Shown piece after piece: positions 47,074 to 56,033 of a DNA stretch of 64,000 bases (the stretch's first letter is position 1; each line of letters starts with the position of its first letter). The notes beneath the pieces were generated by a model. The model saw only the letters and a list, made by a program, of their open reading frames with translations, searched no databases and was not told the DNA's origin. The stretch covers positions 372,001 through 436,000 of the forward strand of contig LNEC01000017.1 of the NCBI GenBank assembly GCA_001464035.1, given 5' to 3'. Both the position numbers and the translations under genes were made by a program. This DNA is from Bradyrhizobiaceae bacterium Ga0074131. Lineage in GTDB: Bacteria > Pseudomonadota > Alphaproteobacteria > Rhizobiales > Xanthobacteraceae.

Positions 47074-48107
47074 TCGCGCTCCCGCGGCGGCCGGCCGAAA
47101 CGGCCGACACGCTCGCGTTCGCCAAGGATCAGGCTGATCAGTCCGGCCGGACGAAACAGAATGACCAGCAGCAACAATACGCCGAGGATGATCGGCCAGA
47201 TGTCCTGATAATCGTTCGACAGCCAGAAACTGACCGCTTCAATCGCGACGGTGCCGATCACCGCCCCGATCAGGGTTCCGGAGCCGCCGAACAACACGTA
47301 AAGCACGACCTGCGTCGACATCACCACGCCCAGCATGTTGGGCCAGACAAAACCTTCATGAAAGGCGTAAAGGCTGCCGGCAAGGCCTGCGATCGCGCCG
47401 GCGAACGAAAAGATGATCGCCTTGAGGCGCTGCACCTGGTAGCCGAAGAACGCGATCCGCTGCTCGTTCTCGCGCAGGCCGGCCAATGCCAGACCGAATT
47501 GCGATCGCACCAGGAACCGGCACACGAGGTAAACCAGCAGGAGAATACCCAGCACCAGGTAATAGTAGACTGGCCCCTCGACGATATCGTAGCTGCCAAG
47601 GCTCATCGGCGGGATCGAGGGAATGCCGTTTTGGCCTCCCAGATAATACCAGCCCCGCGCCACGCGGTCCGCCGCATAGGACCCCGTGAGCGTGCCGAGC
47701 GCGACGAAGATCACGCTGGACGGATGACGTCCGAGCAGGAGAAAGCCGCCGAGCACCAATGCGAATGCCAGGCCGATGAGCAGGCCGGCCGGCAAGACGA
47801 GGAGGATCGATGTCACACCGAGATCGCGGGCGATCAGCGCGACCCCATAACCCGCTGTACCGAAGAACACCGCCTGCCCGAAGCTCATGATGCCGGCATA
47901 TCCCCACACCAGATCGAACGAGAGCGCAAATAGGCACAGGATCAGGACCCGCGTGGCGTAGACCGTCAGATAATCCTTGAGCACGAACGGCAGCAGCACA
48001 CCGATCGCCAGCACCGCGATTTCCATGATCGGCAGCACTTGCCATCGGCGCGAGCGGCCAACCCGAAGGGGACGCGGCAGGGTCGTCGTTGGTGTCGTTT
48101 CTGTCAT
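47070..48107 (-). CDS. Amide-locus ABC transporter permease (LivM-like)
   Basis: A 345-residue inner-membrane permease from ATG 48107 (MTETTPTTTLPRPLRVGRSR); the frame opens 53 codons earlier without a match. About ten membrane spans (MEIAVLAIGVLLPFVLKDYL; GVALIARDLGVTSILLVLPAGLLIGLAF) and the coupling loop LAGLRENEQRIAFFGYQVQRLKAIIFS are present. The longer periplasmic part YYLGGQNGIPSIPPMSLGSYDI is typical of urea/amide-type LivM proteins. Confidence 0.9.
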   Translation of the reverse strand: MTETTPTTTLPRPLRVGRSRRWQVLPIMEIAVLAIGVLLPFVLKDYLTVYATRVLILCLFALSFDLVWGYAGIMSFGQAVFFGTAGYGVALIARDLGVTSILLVLPAGLLIGLAFALVLGGFLLLGRHPSSVIFVALGTLTGSYAADRVARGWYYLGGQNGIPSIPPMSLGSYDIVEGPVYYYLVLGILLLVYLVCRFLVRSQFGLALAGLRENEQRIAFFGYQVQRLKAIIFSFAGAIAGLAGSLYAFHEGFVWPNMLGVVMSTQVVLYVLFGGSGTLIGAVIGTVAIEAVSFWLSNDYQDIWPIILGVLLLLVILFRPAGLISLILGERERVGRFGRPPRERE

Positions 48108-48172
48108 CAAATGGCCGGCACGTCCGCTCCGGAGTTCGCAGCGGCGACCTGCCGCCGCTGCGTCAGATACGT

Positions 48173-49393
48173 TCAGCATTCCTTGGGATCGACGAGGCCG
48201 GCGCTGCGCGCGACAATCTCGTATTTGCCGCCCTTGGCAACCGCCGTGTACATCTTCATCTTGCAATGCCGCTTGCCGGGAACCATTTCCGCGGGTCCGC
48301 CGGGACCTTCGGCGATCTTGGCATGGTCAAACGCAGCTGCGACCGCGTCGCGATCGACCTTGCCCGCCTCCTTGACTGCGGCCTCCCACAGTTTGAGGCC
48401 ACGGTAGGCGCCGGTCGCCGCGCTGCCCGCGGCGAACAGGAATGTGCCCGGGAACTGCTTGTCATAGGCCGCCTGGAGCTTGGCGCTGACCGGATCTTCC
48501 GGCGTCAGCGCCTTGAAGTAGTCGAGGCAGCTCGCAAGTCCCTCGATCTCCGCCGCCTGGTTGATACTGAGCGTATTCTCGTCATAGTAGACGCACGCCA
48601 GCCGGCCGCCGTTCTTGAGAAATCCCGCTTCGTAAAGCTGCTTGAAGAACGGCCCTACCCCCGGCGGGATTACGGTGTTGAACACCACGTCCACCTTGTT
48701 GGAGATGACCCGATTCACCGTGGCGCTGAAGTCGATCTGGTCGAGCGGGTAATACTCTTCAAAAACGACTTCGCCGCCGTTGGCCTCGATCACCTTGCGC
48801 GCATAGACGTTCAGGGTGTGCGGCCAGACATAATTGGCGCTCGGCAGCGCGAAACGCTTGCCGCCGTTCTTGATCAGCCAGGGAATGAATTCGTCGCACT
48901 GCTGCGCCGGCGTCGGGCCGGTACAGAACAAATAGGGCGTGCATTCCTTGCCCTCGTAAAGCTGCGGATAGATGTAGAGCGTCTTGCCGCGCGCAACGAT
49001 GACGTCCTTGATGGCGTTGCGCATCGAACTGGTAATGCCTCCGAGCACGAGATCGACCTTGTCGCGCTGGATCAGCTTGCGAACGTTGCCGACCGCGACC
49101 GATTCATTCGAAGCGGTATCCTCGATGAACAGTTCCAGCGGCCGGCCAAGCAATCCGCCGGCATCGTTGATCTCCTTGACCACCATTTTAGCGACATTCG
49201 CATTGGCGTTCCCGGCGTAGCCGATCGGGCCGGTCAAATCCGTCGCGATGCCGACCTTGATCGGTGCCGCAGCGGCGTTTGCCCAATCGGGCCTGACAAC
49301 CCAACTGCCGACGCCCGTGGCAATGGCGGTACTGGCAAAGGCGAAATTGGAAAGAAACCGGCGGCGGCTGAGATTGCTGCGATCGTTGAACAT
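48173..49393 (-). CDS. Amide/urea-type substrate-binding protein, Tat-exported
   Basis: A 406-residue type I binding protein with a twin-arginine signal, NLSRRRFLSNFAFASTAIATGVGSW, ending ANA-A. The mature protein begins IKVGIATDLTGPIGYAGNANAN, and TVIPPGVGPFFKQLYEAGF lies in the hinge. Its shape fits the FmdD/UrtA group of short-chain amide and urea binders. It sits between two permease genes, downstream of the amidase, which supports amides as ligand (inference). Tat export implies it is folded before transport. Confidence 0.9.
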   Translation of the reverse strand: MFNDRSNLSRRRFLSNFAFASTAIATGVGSWVVRPDWANAAAAPIKVGIATDLTGPIGYAGNANANVAKMVVKEINDAGGLLGRPLELFIEDTASNESVAVGNVRKLIQRDKVDLVLGGITSSMRNAIKDVIVARGKTLYIYPQLYEGKECTPYLFCTGPTPAQQCDEFIPWLIKNGGKRFALPSANYVWPHTLNVYARKVIEANGGEVVFEEYYPLDQIDFSATVNRVISNKVDVVFNTVIPPGVGPFFKQLYEAGFLKNGGRLACVYYDENTLSINQAAEIEGLASCLDYFKALTPEDPVSAKLQAAYDKQFPGTFLFAAGSAATGAYRGLKLWEAAVKEAGKVDRDAVAAAFDHAKIAEGPGGPAEMVPGKRHCKMKMYTAVAKGGKYEIVARSAGLVDPKEC

Positions 49394-49397
49394 CGGA

Positions 49398-50255
49398 CTA
49401 GACCCCTTTTCCTGAAATCAGGCCTTGCGGCCGGAACTTGATAAAGATGATGGCGAGAACGAACACGAGGACGTCGGCGATCACGGGCGGGATGATCCAG
49501 GGCAGCGCGGCGGCGAGCGTCCCGATCACGCCCGCGCCCGCCACCGGCCCTGCGAACGAGCCGACCCCGCCGACCATGACGGCGACGAACCCCTGAATCA
49601 GGAAACGCAGGCCGAGATCGGCGAACAGCGAGAACACCGGAACGATCAGGGCCCCCGCAAGCCCTGCAAGAGCCGCGCCGAACGCAAAGGTGGCGCCATA
49701 GATCGCATTGGTCGAAATGCCCGACGCGCGGGCCAGTGCGGGATTTTCCAGCGACGCCCGGATGCGCAATCCGAAAGCGGTGCGCGCCAGCAACAGGTAG
49801 CTGCCGACCATCACCAGCGCCGTGATCAGGATGATGACCAGCCGCCAGGTGGAGAAGTGCATCGCGCCGAGGCGCAGCGAGCCGCCGATCGGTTCCGGCA
49901 CCGACAGGTACAGCCCGCCGATCAGACCGCGGACGATTTCCCGGATGATGAGCCCGAGCGCGTAGGTGCCGAGCATAGCCACGATCGGCGCCGCGTAAAA
50001 TCGCCGTACGACCGAGCGCTCCAGTACAAATCCCAGCGCGCCGACGACGAACGGCGCCGCGACCATCCCGAGCCAGACCGGCAGGCCGGCGCTGTGCACG
50101 ATGTAGGTGACATAGGCGCCGAGCAGGACGAACTCGCCCTGCGCGAAGTTGAAGATGCCCATCATGCTGGCGATGATGCCGAGCCCCAGCACGACCAGAA
50201 CCACGATCGCGCCGAAACTCAAAATCTCAAACAGGGCGATAAACAGATTATCCAT
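49398..50255 (-). CDS. Amide-locus ABC transporter permease (LivH-like)
   Basis: A 285-residue permease. It starts MDNLFIALFEILSFGAIVVLVVLGLGIIASMMGIFNFAQGEFVLLGAY, the standard LivH opening, with about eight spans and a coupling loop ENPALARASGISTNAIYGATFAFG. It lies 4 bp upstream of the binding-protein gene and 29 bp downstream of the amidase gene, an arrangement consistent with one polycistronic unit. Confidence 0.9.
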   Translation of the reverse strand: MDNLFIALFEILSFGAIVVLVVLGLGIIASMMGIFNFAQGEFVLLGAYVTYIVHSAGLPVWLGMVAAPFVVGALGFVLERSVVRRFYAAPIVAMLGTYALGLIIREIVRGLIGGLYLSVPEPIGGSLRLGAMHFSTWRLVIILITALVMVGSYLLLARTAFGLRIRASLENPALARASGISTNAIYGATFAFGAALAGLAGALIVPVFSLFADLGLRFLIQGFVAVMVGGVGSFAGPVAGAGVIGTLAAALPWIIPPVIADVLVFVLAIIFIKFRPQGLISGKGV

Positions 50256-50283
50256 GCGGCATCACCGGCACCCGTGCGGCTGC

Positions 50284-51798
50284 TTACATCTTCTTCCAGT
50301 CTCCTGCCTGCTCGAAGGCGTGCGCCGCGCGATAGATGGTCGGCTCGTCGAAATGCCGGCCGACCAGCATCAGACCGACCGGCAGCCCGTCGACCATGCC
50401 GCACGGCACCGACATCGCCGGATGATGTGTGATATCGAACGGCGCGGTGTTGGTGATCATTTCGAATGCGCGCGCGCACACCTCTTCCCGGCTGGCGCCC
50501 GGCGCCGGCAACGGCGTCGCCTTCATCGGCGTGGTCGGCATCAAGAGGAGATCGTAGTCCGCCAGTACCTTGTCATAGGTTGCGGTCAGGCGCCGCGAGA
50601 TGTTGACGGACTTGCCATAGTAGCGCGGACCGAAATTATTGTTGATGTAGACGCCGAGCATCAGGAAAAGTTTTGTCGTTTCCGACAGCGAGTCCGCCTG
50701 CCCGCGCCAGCCGCGATGAAAATCCATCAGCGACGTCGAGTAGAGATCCGAACGGCTGAGACCATAGCCGTCGCCGAACATCATGGTCTGGGCAATGCCC
50801 TCAGCTCCGATCGGAGTCCAGATCGCCGGTGCTACCATGTGCATCGGGATGGAAACCTCTTCGACGGTCGCGCCGAGGCTCGCGAGCCGCTTCGCCGCTT
50901 CCCGCACGCTTTCGTTTACCCCGGCTTCGGCGCCGGCTTGCTCAAAACCTTCCTTTACGATGGCAATCTTCATGCCCTTGACGCCGCCGCCAAGCGCCTT
51001 GGTGTATTGCTTCACTTCCGGCGCCTTGATCCGCGGATCATAACCGTCGTCGCCGGCGAGCACCTCCAGCAACAGCGCATTGTCGGCAACGTTCGCGGTC
51101 ATCGGCCCGGTATGATCTACGAAGATTTCAATGGGCATGATGCCGGTATAAGGCACCAGACCCCAGGTCGGTTTCATGCCGCAGGTGCCGCTGAACGATG
51201 ACGGCATTCGTATCGAACCGCCCTGATCGCCCCCGATTGCCATGTCCACTTCGCCGAGCGCGACCACGACCGCGCTTCCCGAGGACGATCCGCCCGCGGA
51301 ATAGCCCATCTTGTGCGGATTATGGACCGGGCCGGTCGAATTGGTGTGGCTGCCGCCGGATATGCAGAAGGATTCGCAATGAACCTTGCCGGCGATCTCG
51401 GCTCCGGCATCGAGCATCCGCGTGACGATGGTCGCGTCGAAATCGGGCACAAATCCTTCCAGCGTGGCGGACCCGTTCATCATGGGTACGCCGGCCAGCA
51501 TGATGTTGTCCTTGAGCGCCACGACCTTGCCCTTCAGCTTGCCGCTGGCGGCGCCCTTGACGGTCGACTTGCGGTACCAGGCATTGCGCGGATTTTCCTC
51601 GGGACCAGGACGGTAGCCCGGCGTCCGCGGATACTTCACGATCGGCACTTCGTCGGGCATCGCGGCGACGACGTTATAGGCGTCGACCGAGCCCTGCATC
51701 AATCCACGAAAGGAAGCGACGTCCTCATCGGTCAAGGCCAGACCGCAATAGTCGGCAACTTCGCGCAGTTGATCGGGGGTTGGAAGCGATACTGACAC
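50284..51798 (-). CDS. Amidase (signature family, Rhodococcus-type)
   Basis: A 504-residue amidase from GTG 51798 with GGAGAG upstream. It hydrolyses carboxamides to acid and ammonia. The Ser-cisSer-Lys triad lies at K96 (VALKDNI), S171 (GGSSSGS) and S195 (GGDQGGSIRMPSS). These are the same residue numbers as in the characterised Rhodococcus nitrile-pathway amidase, which supports the chosen start. An N-terminal helical domain (about 1-85, TPDQLREVADYCGLALTDED) that the shorter signature amidases lack is present. It sits with a full amide importer and an AmiC-like protein, so it likely supplies nitrogen from short or aromatic amides. Confidence 0.93.
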   Translation of the reverse strand: MSVSLPTPDQLREVADYCGLALTDEDVASFRGLMQGSVDAYNVVAAMPDEVPIVKYPRTPGYRPGPEENPRNAWYRKSTVKGAASGKLKGKVVALKDNIMLAGVPMMNGSATLEGFVPDFDATIVTRMLDAGAEIAGKVHCESFCISGGSHTNSTGPVHNPHKMGYSAGGSSSGSAVVVALGEVDMAIGGDQGGSIRMPSSFSGTCGMKPTWGLVPYTGIMPIEIFVDHTGPMTANVADNALLLEVLAGDDGYDPRIKAPEVKQYTKALGGGVKGMKIAIVKEGFEQAGAEAGVNESVREAAKRLASLGATVEEVSIPMHMVAPAIWTPIGAEGIAQTMMFGDGYGLSRSDLYSTSLMDFHRGWRGQADSLSETTKLFLMLGVYINNNFGPRYYGKSVNISRRLTATYDKVLADYDLLLMPTTPMKATPLPAPGASREEVCARAFEMITNTAPFDITHHPAMSVPCGMVDGLPVGLMLVGRHFDEPTIYRAAHAFEQAGDWKKM

Positions 51799-51953
51799 GA
51801 TGGGCTCTCCTGTTTCTGCACTGCTGACAAGAAATGGTTGCCCGACAAGCAGGCATATCTCACCCATATCACTAGAAACAGAAATGTTTTCCTTTTCAAG
51901 GATTATTTTGCAATTGGTCCTTTTGCGATCAGTCCCGCGATCGGCGAGCGCCC

Positions 51954-53117
51954 TCAGAACTGTTTGACCAGCCGGAAGTCGAGACCGTTGGCCTCAGCGA
52001 GATAGATCGGCATCGATGCACTGCCGCGGCGAATGCCGATCGTGCCTCGCGCTCCCTGATAATCTACATTCGCGGCAGCCGAGAGCAGCGGCTTCCTCGC
52101 CAGCGATCCCGCGCGTGCTGCGACGGTCTCGAGAAACCGCAACCCTTCGTAGTTTGACTGCGCGATCGAGCCGAGCGGTGGCGCGTGTCGGCCGAACGAA
52201 GCCTCGTATTGGCTACGGAAGGCATCGTTCGCGCGCGAGGCCATGTCGATGAAATAGCCGGACGCGCAGAACAGGTTTTCGGTGTTGTCGGCACCGATCC
52301 CGAGCAGCACGGTCTCGTCCATCGCGCCGGCCAGACGGAGCATCCGGGAGCCGAGCCCCTGCTCGGCAAAGGCACGATTGAAGGCGACGCTGTCAGCGCC
52401 GATCAACGTCATCAGAACCACGTCGGGCCTCGCGGCCCGGATCCGGGCGAGCTGGGTGCTGTGATTGTGCTCCCCGATGGGCACGAACTCCTCGCCGACG
52501 ACACGCCCGCCGGCGTCCTTGATGTACTTCTTGATCGCCCTGTGGGAAAGCCATGGCCAGACATAGTCGCTGCCGATTAGATACCAGTTCGACGCGTGCC
52601 TGGTGTTGGCGAGCCATTCGATGGACGGGCGCCATTGCGTCCCCGGCGTCTCGCCGATGGCCATGACGCCGGGCGTTCGCTCGCCGCCCTCATAGACCGG
52701 CGTGTAAAGATAGGGAATATGTCCGGCGACGACCTTGCGCAGCGCCACCCTCACCGCGCTGATATGCGAGCCCATGATGAGGTCTGCGTCTTCTGAAGCG
52801 ACAATGTCGGAGGCCGTCCGCGTCACGTCGTTGATGTCGCCACCGGTGTCATAGAACGCGACTTCAATCTCGCGGCCAAGAATGCCGCCGCAGCGGTTGA
52901 TCTCGGAGACGCCCAGCAGCGTACTGTTGATCGAGGCCGGGCCCCAGATCCCCGACGGACCCGACAGTCCGACAAAATTGGCAATCCGCAATTTCTTGCT
53001 GTCGCGGCGCGCGCGCAGCGGGCCAAACCCGGGCACCGAGGTGCCGGTCGCTATCCCCGGGAATCCCCTCAGCTGCCATTCCGGCGGCATGGACGGGATT
53101 TGCGGTACCGAGAGCAA
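51954..53117 (-). CDS. AmiC-like binding protein lacking a signal peptide
   Basis: A 387-residue type I periplasmic-binding fold starting at TTG 53117 with AAGGAGAG upstream. The N-terminal 45 residues (LSVPQIPSMPPEWQLRGFPG and following) form no signal peptide. The fold then begins KKLRIANFVGLSGPSGIWGPASINS and has YLYTPVYEGGERTPGV and GWYLIGSDYVWP-like segments seen in AmiC/FmdD proteins. AmiC of Pseudomonas is a cytoplasmic amide sensor that holds back AmiR. No amiR-like gene is here, so it may act as a sensor with another partner or have an atypical export. First gene of the amide operon. Confidence 0.85.
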   Translation of the reverse strand: MLSVPQIPSMPPEWQLRGFPGIATGTSVPGFGPLRARRDSKKLRIANFVGLSGPSGIWGPASINSTLLGVSEINRCGGILGREIEVAFYDTGGDINDVTRTASDIVASEDADLIMGSHISAVRVALRKVVAGHIPYLYTPVYEGGERTPGVMAIGETPGTQWRPSIEWLANTRHASNWYLIGSDYVWPWLSHRAIKKYIKDAGGRVVGEEFVPIGEHNHSTQLARIRAARPDVVLMTLIGADSVAFNRAFAEQGLGSRMLRLAGAMDETVLLGIGADNTENLFCASGYFIDMASRANDAFRSQYEASFGRHAPPLGSIAQSNYEGLRFLETVAARAGSLARKPLLSAAANVDYQGARGTIGIRRGSASMPIYLAEANGLDFRLVKQF

Positions 53118-53206
53118 AGCGCTCTCCTTTTCGGCTTCCAGGGTCCGGCGCCGGTCAGACTACCATCGGTAATGTGATCGGCAACAAAAATATCTACTGG
53201 AAAATA

Positions 53207-53218
53207 TTGAATATTCAA
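53207..53218. promoter_or_regulatory. Palindrome in the amide operon/marR promoter region
   Basis: TTGAATATTCAA, a perfect 12-bp palindrome between the AmiC-like gene (start 53117) and the MarR gene. MarR-type regulators bind AT-rich palindromes of this sort. It lies upstream of the preferred MarR start at 53291, which supports that start. Confidence 0.5.
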
Positions 53219-53290
53219 CGATTCCGGTGCATAGAGATCGAGCAAGGCCGCTCAATATTCGTCCAAATCCCGGTTACGAAGTGCAAACCA

Positions 53291-53728
53291 TTGGCTAGAT
53301 CGCCCAGCAAACCCATCACCGAACACCTCGCATATCTGCTTGCGCAGGCGAACCGGGAGATCAATCGGCAGCTCGACGCGCGGTTCCGCAAGGAAGGCGT
53401 GCCGGTCGAGCAATGGCGCATCCTGAAAGTGCTTTCGGACGGCAAGGGCCATTCGATGGGTGAACTCGCCGAAGCGGTCCTGCTCAATCATCCGACCCTG
53501 ACCAAGATGATCGACCGGATGGTATCGGACTCCCTGGTCTACCGGGTCCAGGATGCGGACGACCGCCGCAAGGTCCTGATGTTCTCCTCCGATCGCGGAA
53601 AGGCGCTGACCCAGCGCCTGAACTCGCTGGCGCTCAGCCAGGAAGCCTTTATCGCCGAGAGTTACGGCAACAAGGCAACGGCGGATTTGAAGCGCCTTCT
53701 GGAAAGCCTGATCGAGAAAGCGAACTGA
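53291..53728 (+). CDS. MarR-family transcriptional regulator
   Basis: A 145-residue winged-helix regulator (start TTG 53291; a GTG at 53174 would lengthen it by 39 residues past the palindrome). The core is ITEHLAYLLAQANREINRQLDARF, GVPVEQWRILKVLSDGKGHSMGELAEAVLLNHPTLTKMIDRMVSDSLVYRVQDADDRRKVLMFSSDRG: the MarR winged helix with the DxRxxxxxLT-like wing. Divergent from the AmiC-amidase-transporter operon, so it is the likely local repressor, possibly released by an amide or acid product (inference). Confidence 0.85.
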   Translation: MARSPSKPITEHLAYLLAQANREINRQLDARFRKEGVPVEQWRILKVLSDGKGHSMGELAEAVLLNHPTLTKMIDRMVSDSLVYRVQDADDRRKVLMFSSDRGKALTQRLNSLALSQEAFIAESYGNKATADLKRLLESLIEKAN

Positions 53729-53915
53729 CGTGCGGGGCTGCTTTCTGCGGAGCTAACCCCGTGAAATGGCGGCCTCGAAAGTCGGCCTGGCTCAGGCGCG
53801 GCGGGTGCGCCAGCCGCCCAGGAGATCGCCGACCGGCCGCAGGCCAGCGCCGCGCGCGTGAATCCCACCGCCAATCATGCGAACGGCGCGGCCGGCTGTA
53901 AACGCCCTGCAATGC

Positions 53916-54737
53916 CTACTCCAAGCCGGCCGCCATGCTGCGCAACCGGTCGGCAGTCAGTTCGTCCGCGGGAAAGAACGTCTCCAGCGCGAGTTCCGAC
54001 AGCGTGATGTCGACCGGCGTGCCGAAGATCATGGTCGTGGAAATGAAGCTCAGCACCTCGCCGTCAAGCCGCAGCTTGAACGGGATCGCGACATTGTCCG
54101 ATGCCAGCGGCGCCGAGCGCGCCGGGATCGGGTAGGACTTCAGCTCGGAATGGAGTTCCAGCAGTTCGGGATCGGCGGTCGCCTGGCATTGGCGGTGCAG
54201 CCGCTCCAGCAGATGGCTGCACCATTCGGCGAGGTTGACGGTGCGCGCCGCCAGCGCCTCGGGGTGGAAGGCGAGACGCAGCACGTTGGTGGGCTGGCCG
54301 AGCAGACGTTGTGGAATGCCTTGCAGCAGCGGCATCACCATGCGGTTGGCCGAAACCAGGTTCCAGTGCCGGTCGATCGCCAGCGCCGGATTGGGCTCAT
54401 GCGCCTTCAGCACCAGTTCGATCGCCGCCCGCGCCGATGTCAGCGCGGGATCGTCGAGCAGGCGCTGCGGAAACGCCGGCGCAAATCCGGCCGCCACCAG
54501 CAGCACATTGCGCTCGCGCAAGGGAACCTGCAGCCGTTCCGCCAGCTTCAGCACCATGTCGCGCGACGGCGCCGCGCGACCGGTTTCCACGAAACTCAGA
54601 TGCCGCGCCGAAATCTCCGCGTCGCCGGCGAGATCAAGCTGGCTGAGACGGCGGCGCTGCCGCCATTCGCGCAGGTGATCGCCGATGTGGACGGGCTGAG
54701 TTCGCTCCGTACGCGCGGTGGCAGTGTGTGCGCTCAT
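53916..54737 (-). CDS. XRE-family regulator with MmyB-type ligand domain
   Basis: A 273-residue regulator from ATG 54737 (MSAHTATARTERTQPVHIGD). The helix-turn-helix is at about 18-75: IGDHLREWRQRRRLSQLDLAGDAEISARHLSFVETGRAAPSRDMVLKLAERL. The C-terminal part (AIDRHWNLVSANRMVMPLLQG) is the MmyB-like PAS-type domain, found in regulators of short-chain dehydrogenase or fatty-acid-linked genes. It is divergent from the membrane protein gene at 54857, its likeliest target. Confidence 0.87.
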   Translation of the reverse strand: MSAHTATARTERTQPVHIGDHLREWRQRRRLSQLDLAGDAEISARHLSFVETGRAAPSRDMVLKLAERLQVPLRERNVLLVAAGFAPAFPQRLLDDPALTSARAAIELVLKAHEPNPALAIDRHWNLVSANRMVMPLLQGIPQRLLGQPTNVLRLAFHPEALAARTVNLAEWCSHLLERLHRQCQATADPELLELHSELKSYPIPARSAPLASDNVAIPFKLRLDGEVLSFISTTMIFGTPVDITLSELALETFFPADELTADRLRSMAAGLE

Positions 54738-54856
54738 GGCGGAAAACCTACCATGCGAATATCGCGGCTTCCATTACCTCGGACGTAATCGAATTGCCTC
54801 GCAGCCGCTGTCATCGTCGCATTCTCCAGCCCACCTCTCAACCAAGGAGACCCACC

Positions 54857-55255
54857 ATGATCCAGCCGTCCCTCTTTCTTCGCCGCGCCGTCCAGGCCGA
54901 CGCCATCGTCACCGGCGCGGTGGCCTTGCTGCAGGCATTCGGCGCCGGACTCTTGACGTCGATGCTCAACCTGCCCGAACCGCTGCTGCGCCAGACCGGC
55001 TTGTTTCTGATCGCCTATACCGCGCTGGTCGGCTGGCTGGGCACACGGCCATCGATGCCGAAGGCGCTGGTGGCCATCGTGATCGCCGGCAACGCGGCAT
55101 GGGCGCTTGGCAGCATCGCGCTGATGTTCAGCGGATGGGTCAACCCTAACCTGCTCGGCTATGCCTTCATCGCCCTCCACGCCATCAGCACCGGGGTGTT
55201 TGCAGAGCTGCAATATATCGGCCTGCGCAAGAGCAGCGGCGCGGTCGCGGCCTGA
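54857..55255 (+). CDS. Four-span membrane protein
   Basis: A 132-residue protein from ATG 54857 (MIQPSLFLRRAVQADAIVTG), preceded by AAGGAGA. Four hydrophobic segments are visible: AIVTGAVALLQAFGAGLLTSML; TGLFLIAYTALVGWLGT; LVAIVIAGNAAWALGSIALMFSG; LLGYAFIALHAISTGVFAELQYIG. No enzymatic motif. Such proteins often sit opposite an XRE/MmyB regulator; function unknown. Confidence 0.8.
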   Translation: MIQPSLFLRRAVQADAIVTGAVALLQAFGAGLLTSMLNLPEPLLRQTGLFLIAYTALVGWLGTRPSMPKALVAIVIAGNAAWALGSIALMFSGWVNPNLLGYAFIALHAISTGVFAELQYIGLRKSSGAVAA

Positions 55256-55326
55256 GCCGCGGTTCGACCGACTGAAAATCGGCTGCCGCGGGGGCCCGGG
55301 CCTGGCGGCGGCCGGTCTGTTTTCCG

Positions 55327-55485
55327 TCAGCTCAACATGACAGCGGCAATCATCCCCACCAGGACCAGAACGATCCCGACGATCAGCATCGGCAGCAGGC
55401 TGCTGCCCGAGAAGGGATTCGCCGGCTCCTGCGCCAGCCTGGTATCGTTGACCACAACGGTTGCGACCGGTACTTGACGTTTCAT
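55327..55485 (-). CDS. Small single-span membrane protein
   Basis: A 52-residue protein from ATG 55485 (MKRQVPVATVVVNDTRLAQE), with AGGAGAG upstream. The N-terminal half is polar. A span near the end (SLLPMLIVGIVLVLVGMIAAVML) has a GxxxG-like pattern. It overlaps the stop of the upstream haemoglobin gene by 4 bp, so it is likely co-expressed with it. Confidence 0.65.
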   Translation of the reverse strand: MKRQVPVATVVVNDTRLAQEPANPFSGSSLLPMLIVGIVLVLVGMIAAVMLS

Positions 55486-55952
55486 CTGATCTCTCCTGCT
55501 GCTTGAGCTTCCTGGCGCCGGAACCTTTCGCCGTTGCCAAGCAGGACGCCCTGCGATCCGGCGATGCCGAGTTCGAGGCTGGCGGCAATCCGCCGCGCCA
55601 GCTCGACGAAATGCGTTGCGGCTGCCGGAGGGCAGACCTCGAGGGCGGTCTCCTCGAACAGCGCCAGCCAGCGGTCGAAATGATCGGCATCGACCGGCAG
55701 CGGCATGTGCTTGGCCATCGGCGTGCCGTGATAGCGGCCCGACATCAGCGCGACCGACGACCAGAAGGCGCACATCCGCTCCAGATGCGGCTCCCAATCC
55801 CGGATCCGGGCTTCGAATATCGGCGCCAGCACGACGTCGGCGCGGATCCTGGCGTAGAAATCGCGAACCAGACGCTCGATCAGCGGCTCGGTGATACCGG
55901 TCCTGGCGACAATCTCGGCGGTGATCTTCTGACGCCGTTCCACAGCTGTCAC
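55482..55952 (-). CDS. Truncated haemoglobin (group III-like)
   Basis: A 156-residue 2-over-2 globin starting at GTG 55952 (TAVERRQKITAEIVARTGIT) with AAGGAG 6 bases upstream. Typical group III patterns are LVRDFYARIRADVVLAPIFEARI, WEPHLERMCAFWSSVALMSGRYHGTPMAKHMPLPVDADHFDRWLALFEETA. The proximal haem His is likely H in AKHMPL or DADHFDRW. The divergent Rrf2 regulator and shared palindrome suggest a role in nitric-oxide or reactive nitrogen handling. Confidence 0.9.
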   Translation of the reverse strand: MTAVERRQKITAEIVARTGITEPLIERLVRDFYARIRADVVLAPIFEARIRDWEPHLERMCAFWSSVALMSGRYHGTPMAKHMPLPVDADHFDRWLALFEETALEVCPPAAATHFVELARRIAASLELGIAGSQGVLLGNGERFRRQEAQAAGEIR

Positions 55953-55964
55953 GACGGGCTCCTT

Positions 55965-55989
55965 AAATAAGTATTTCAAATACCTATTT
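55965..55989. promoter_or_regulatory. Candidate NsrR/Rrf2 operator
   Basis: A 25-bp near-perfect palindrome: AAATAAGTATTT at the left, centre C, AAATACCTATTT at the right. The only mismatched pair besides the centre is A/C next to the outer AAATA/TATTT. It lies between the truncated haemoglobin gene (start 55952) and the Rrf2 gene (start 56034), and is AT-rich unlike its surroundings. It is the shape of known NsrR sites and would serve both genes. Confidence 0.75.
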
Positions 55990-56033
55990 AGCGCTGTACG
56001 ATGTTTTTGCAAGACCTCATTCGCGGGGATCCC

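Noticed and set aside
53916..54788. Plus-strand frame overlapping the XRE regulator
   Set aside because: Antisense shadow; the minus-strand XRE protein has a clear helix-turn-helix and family length.
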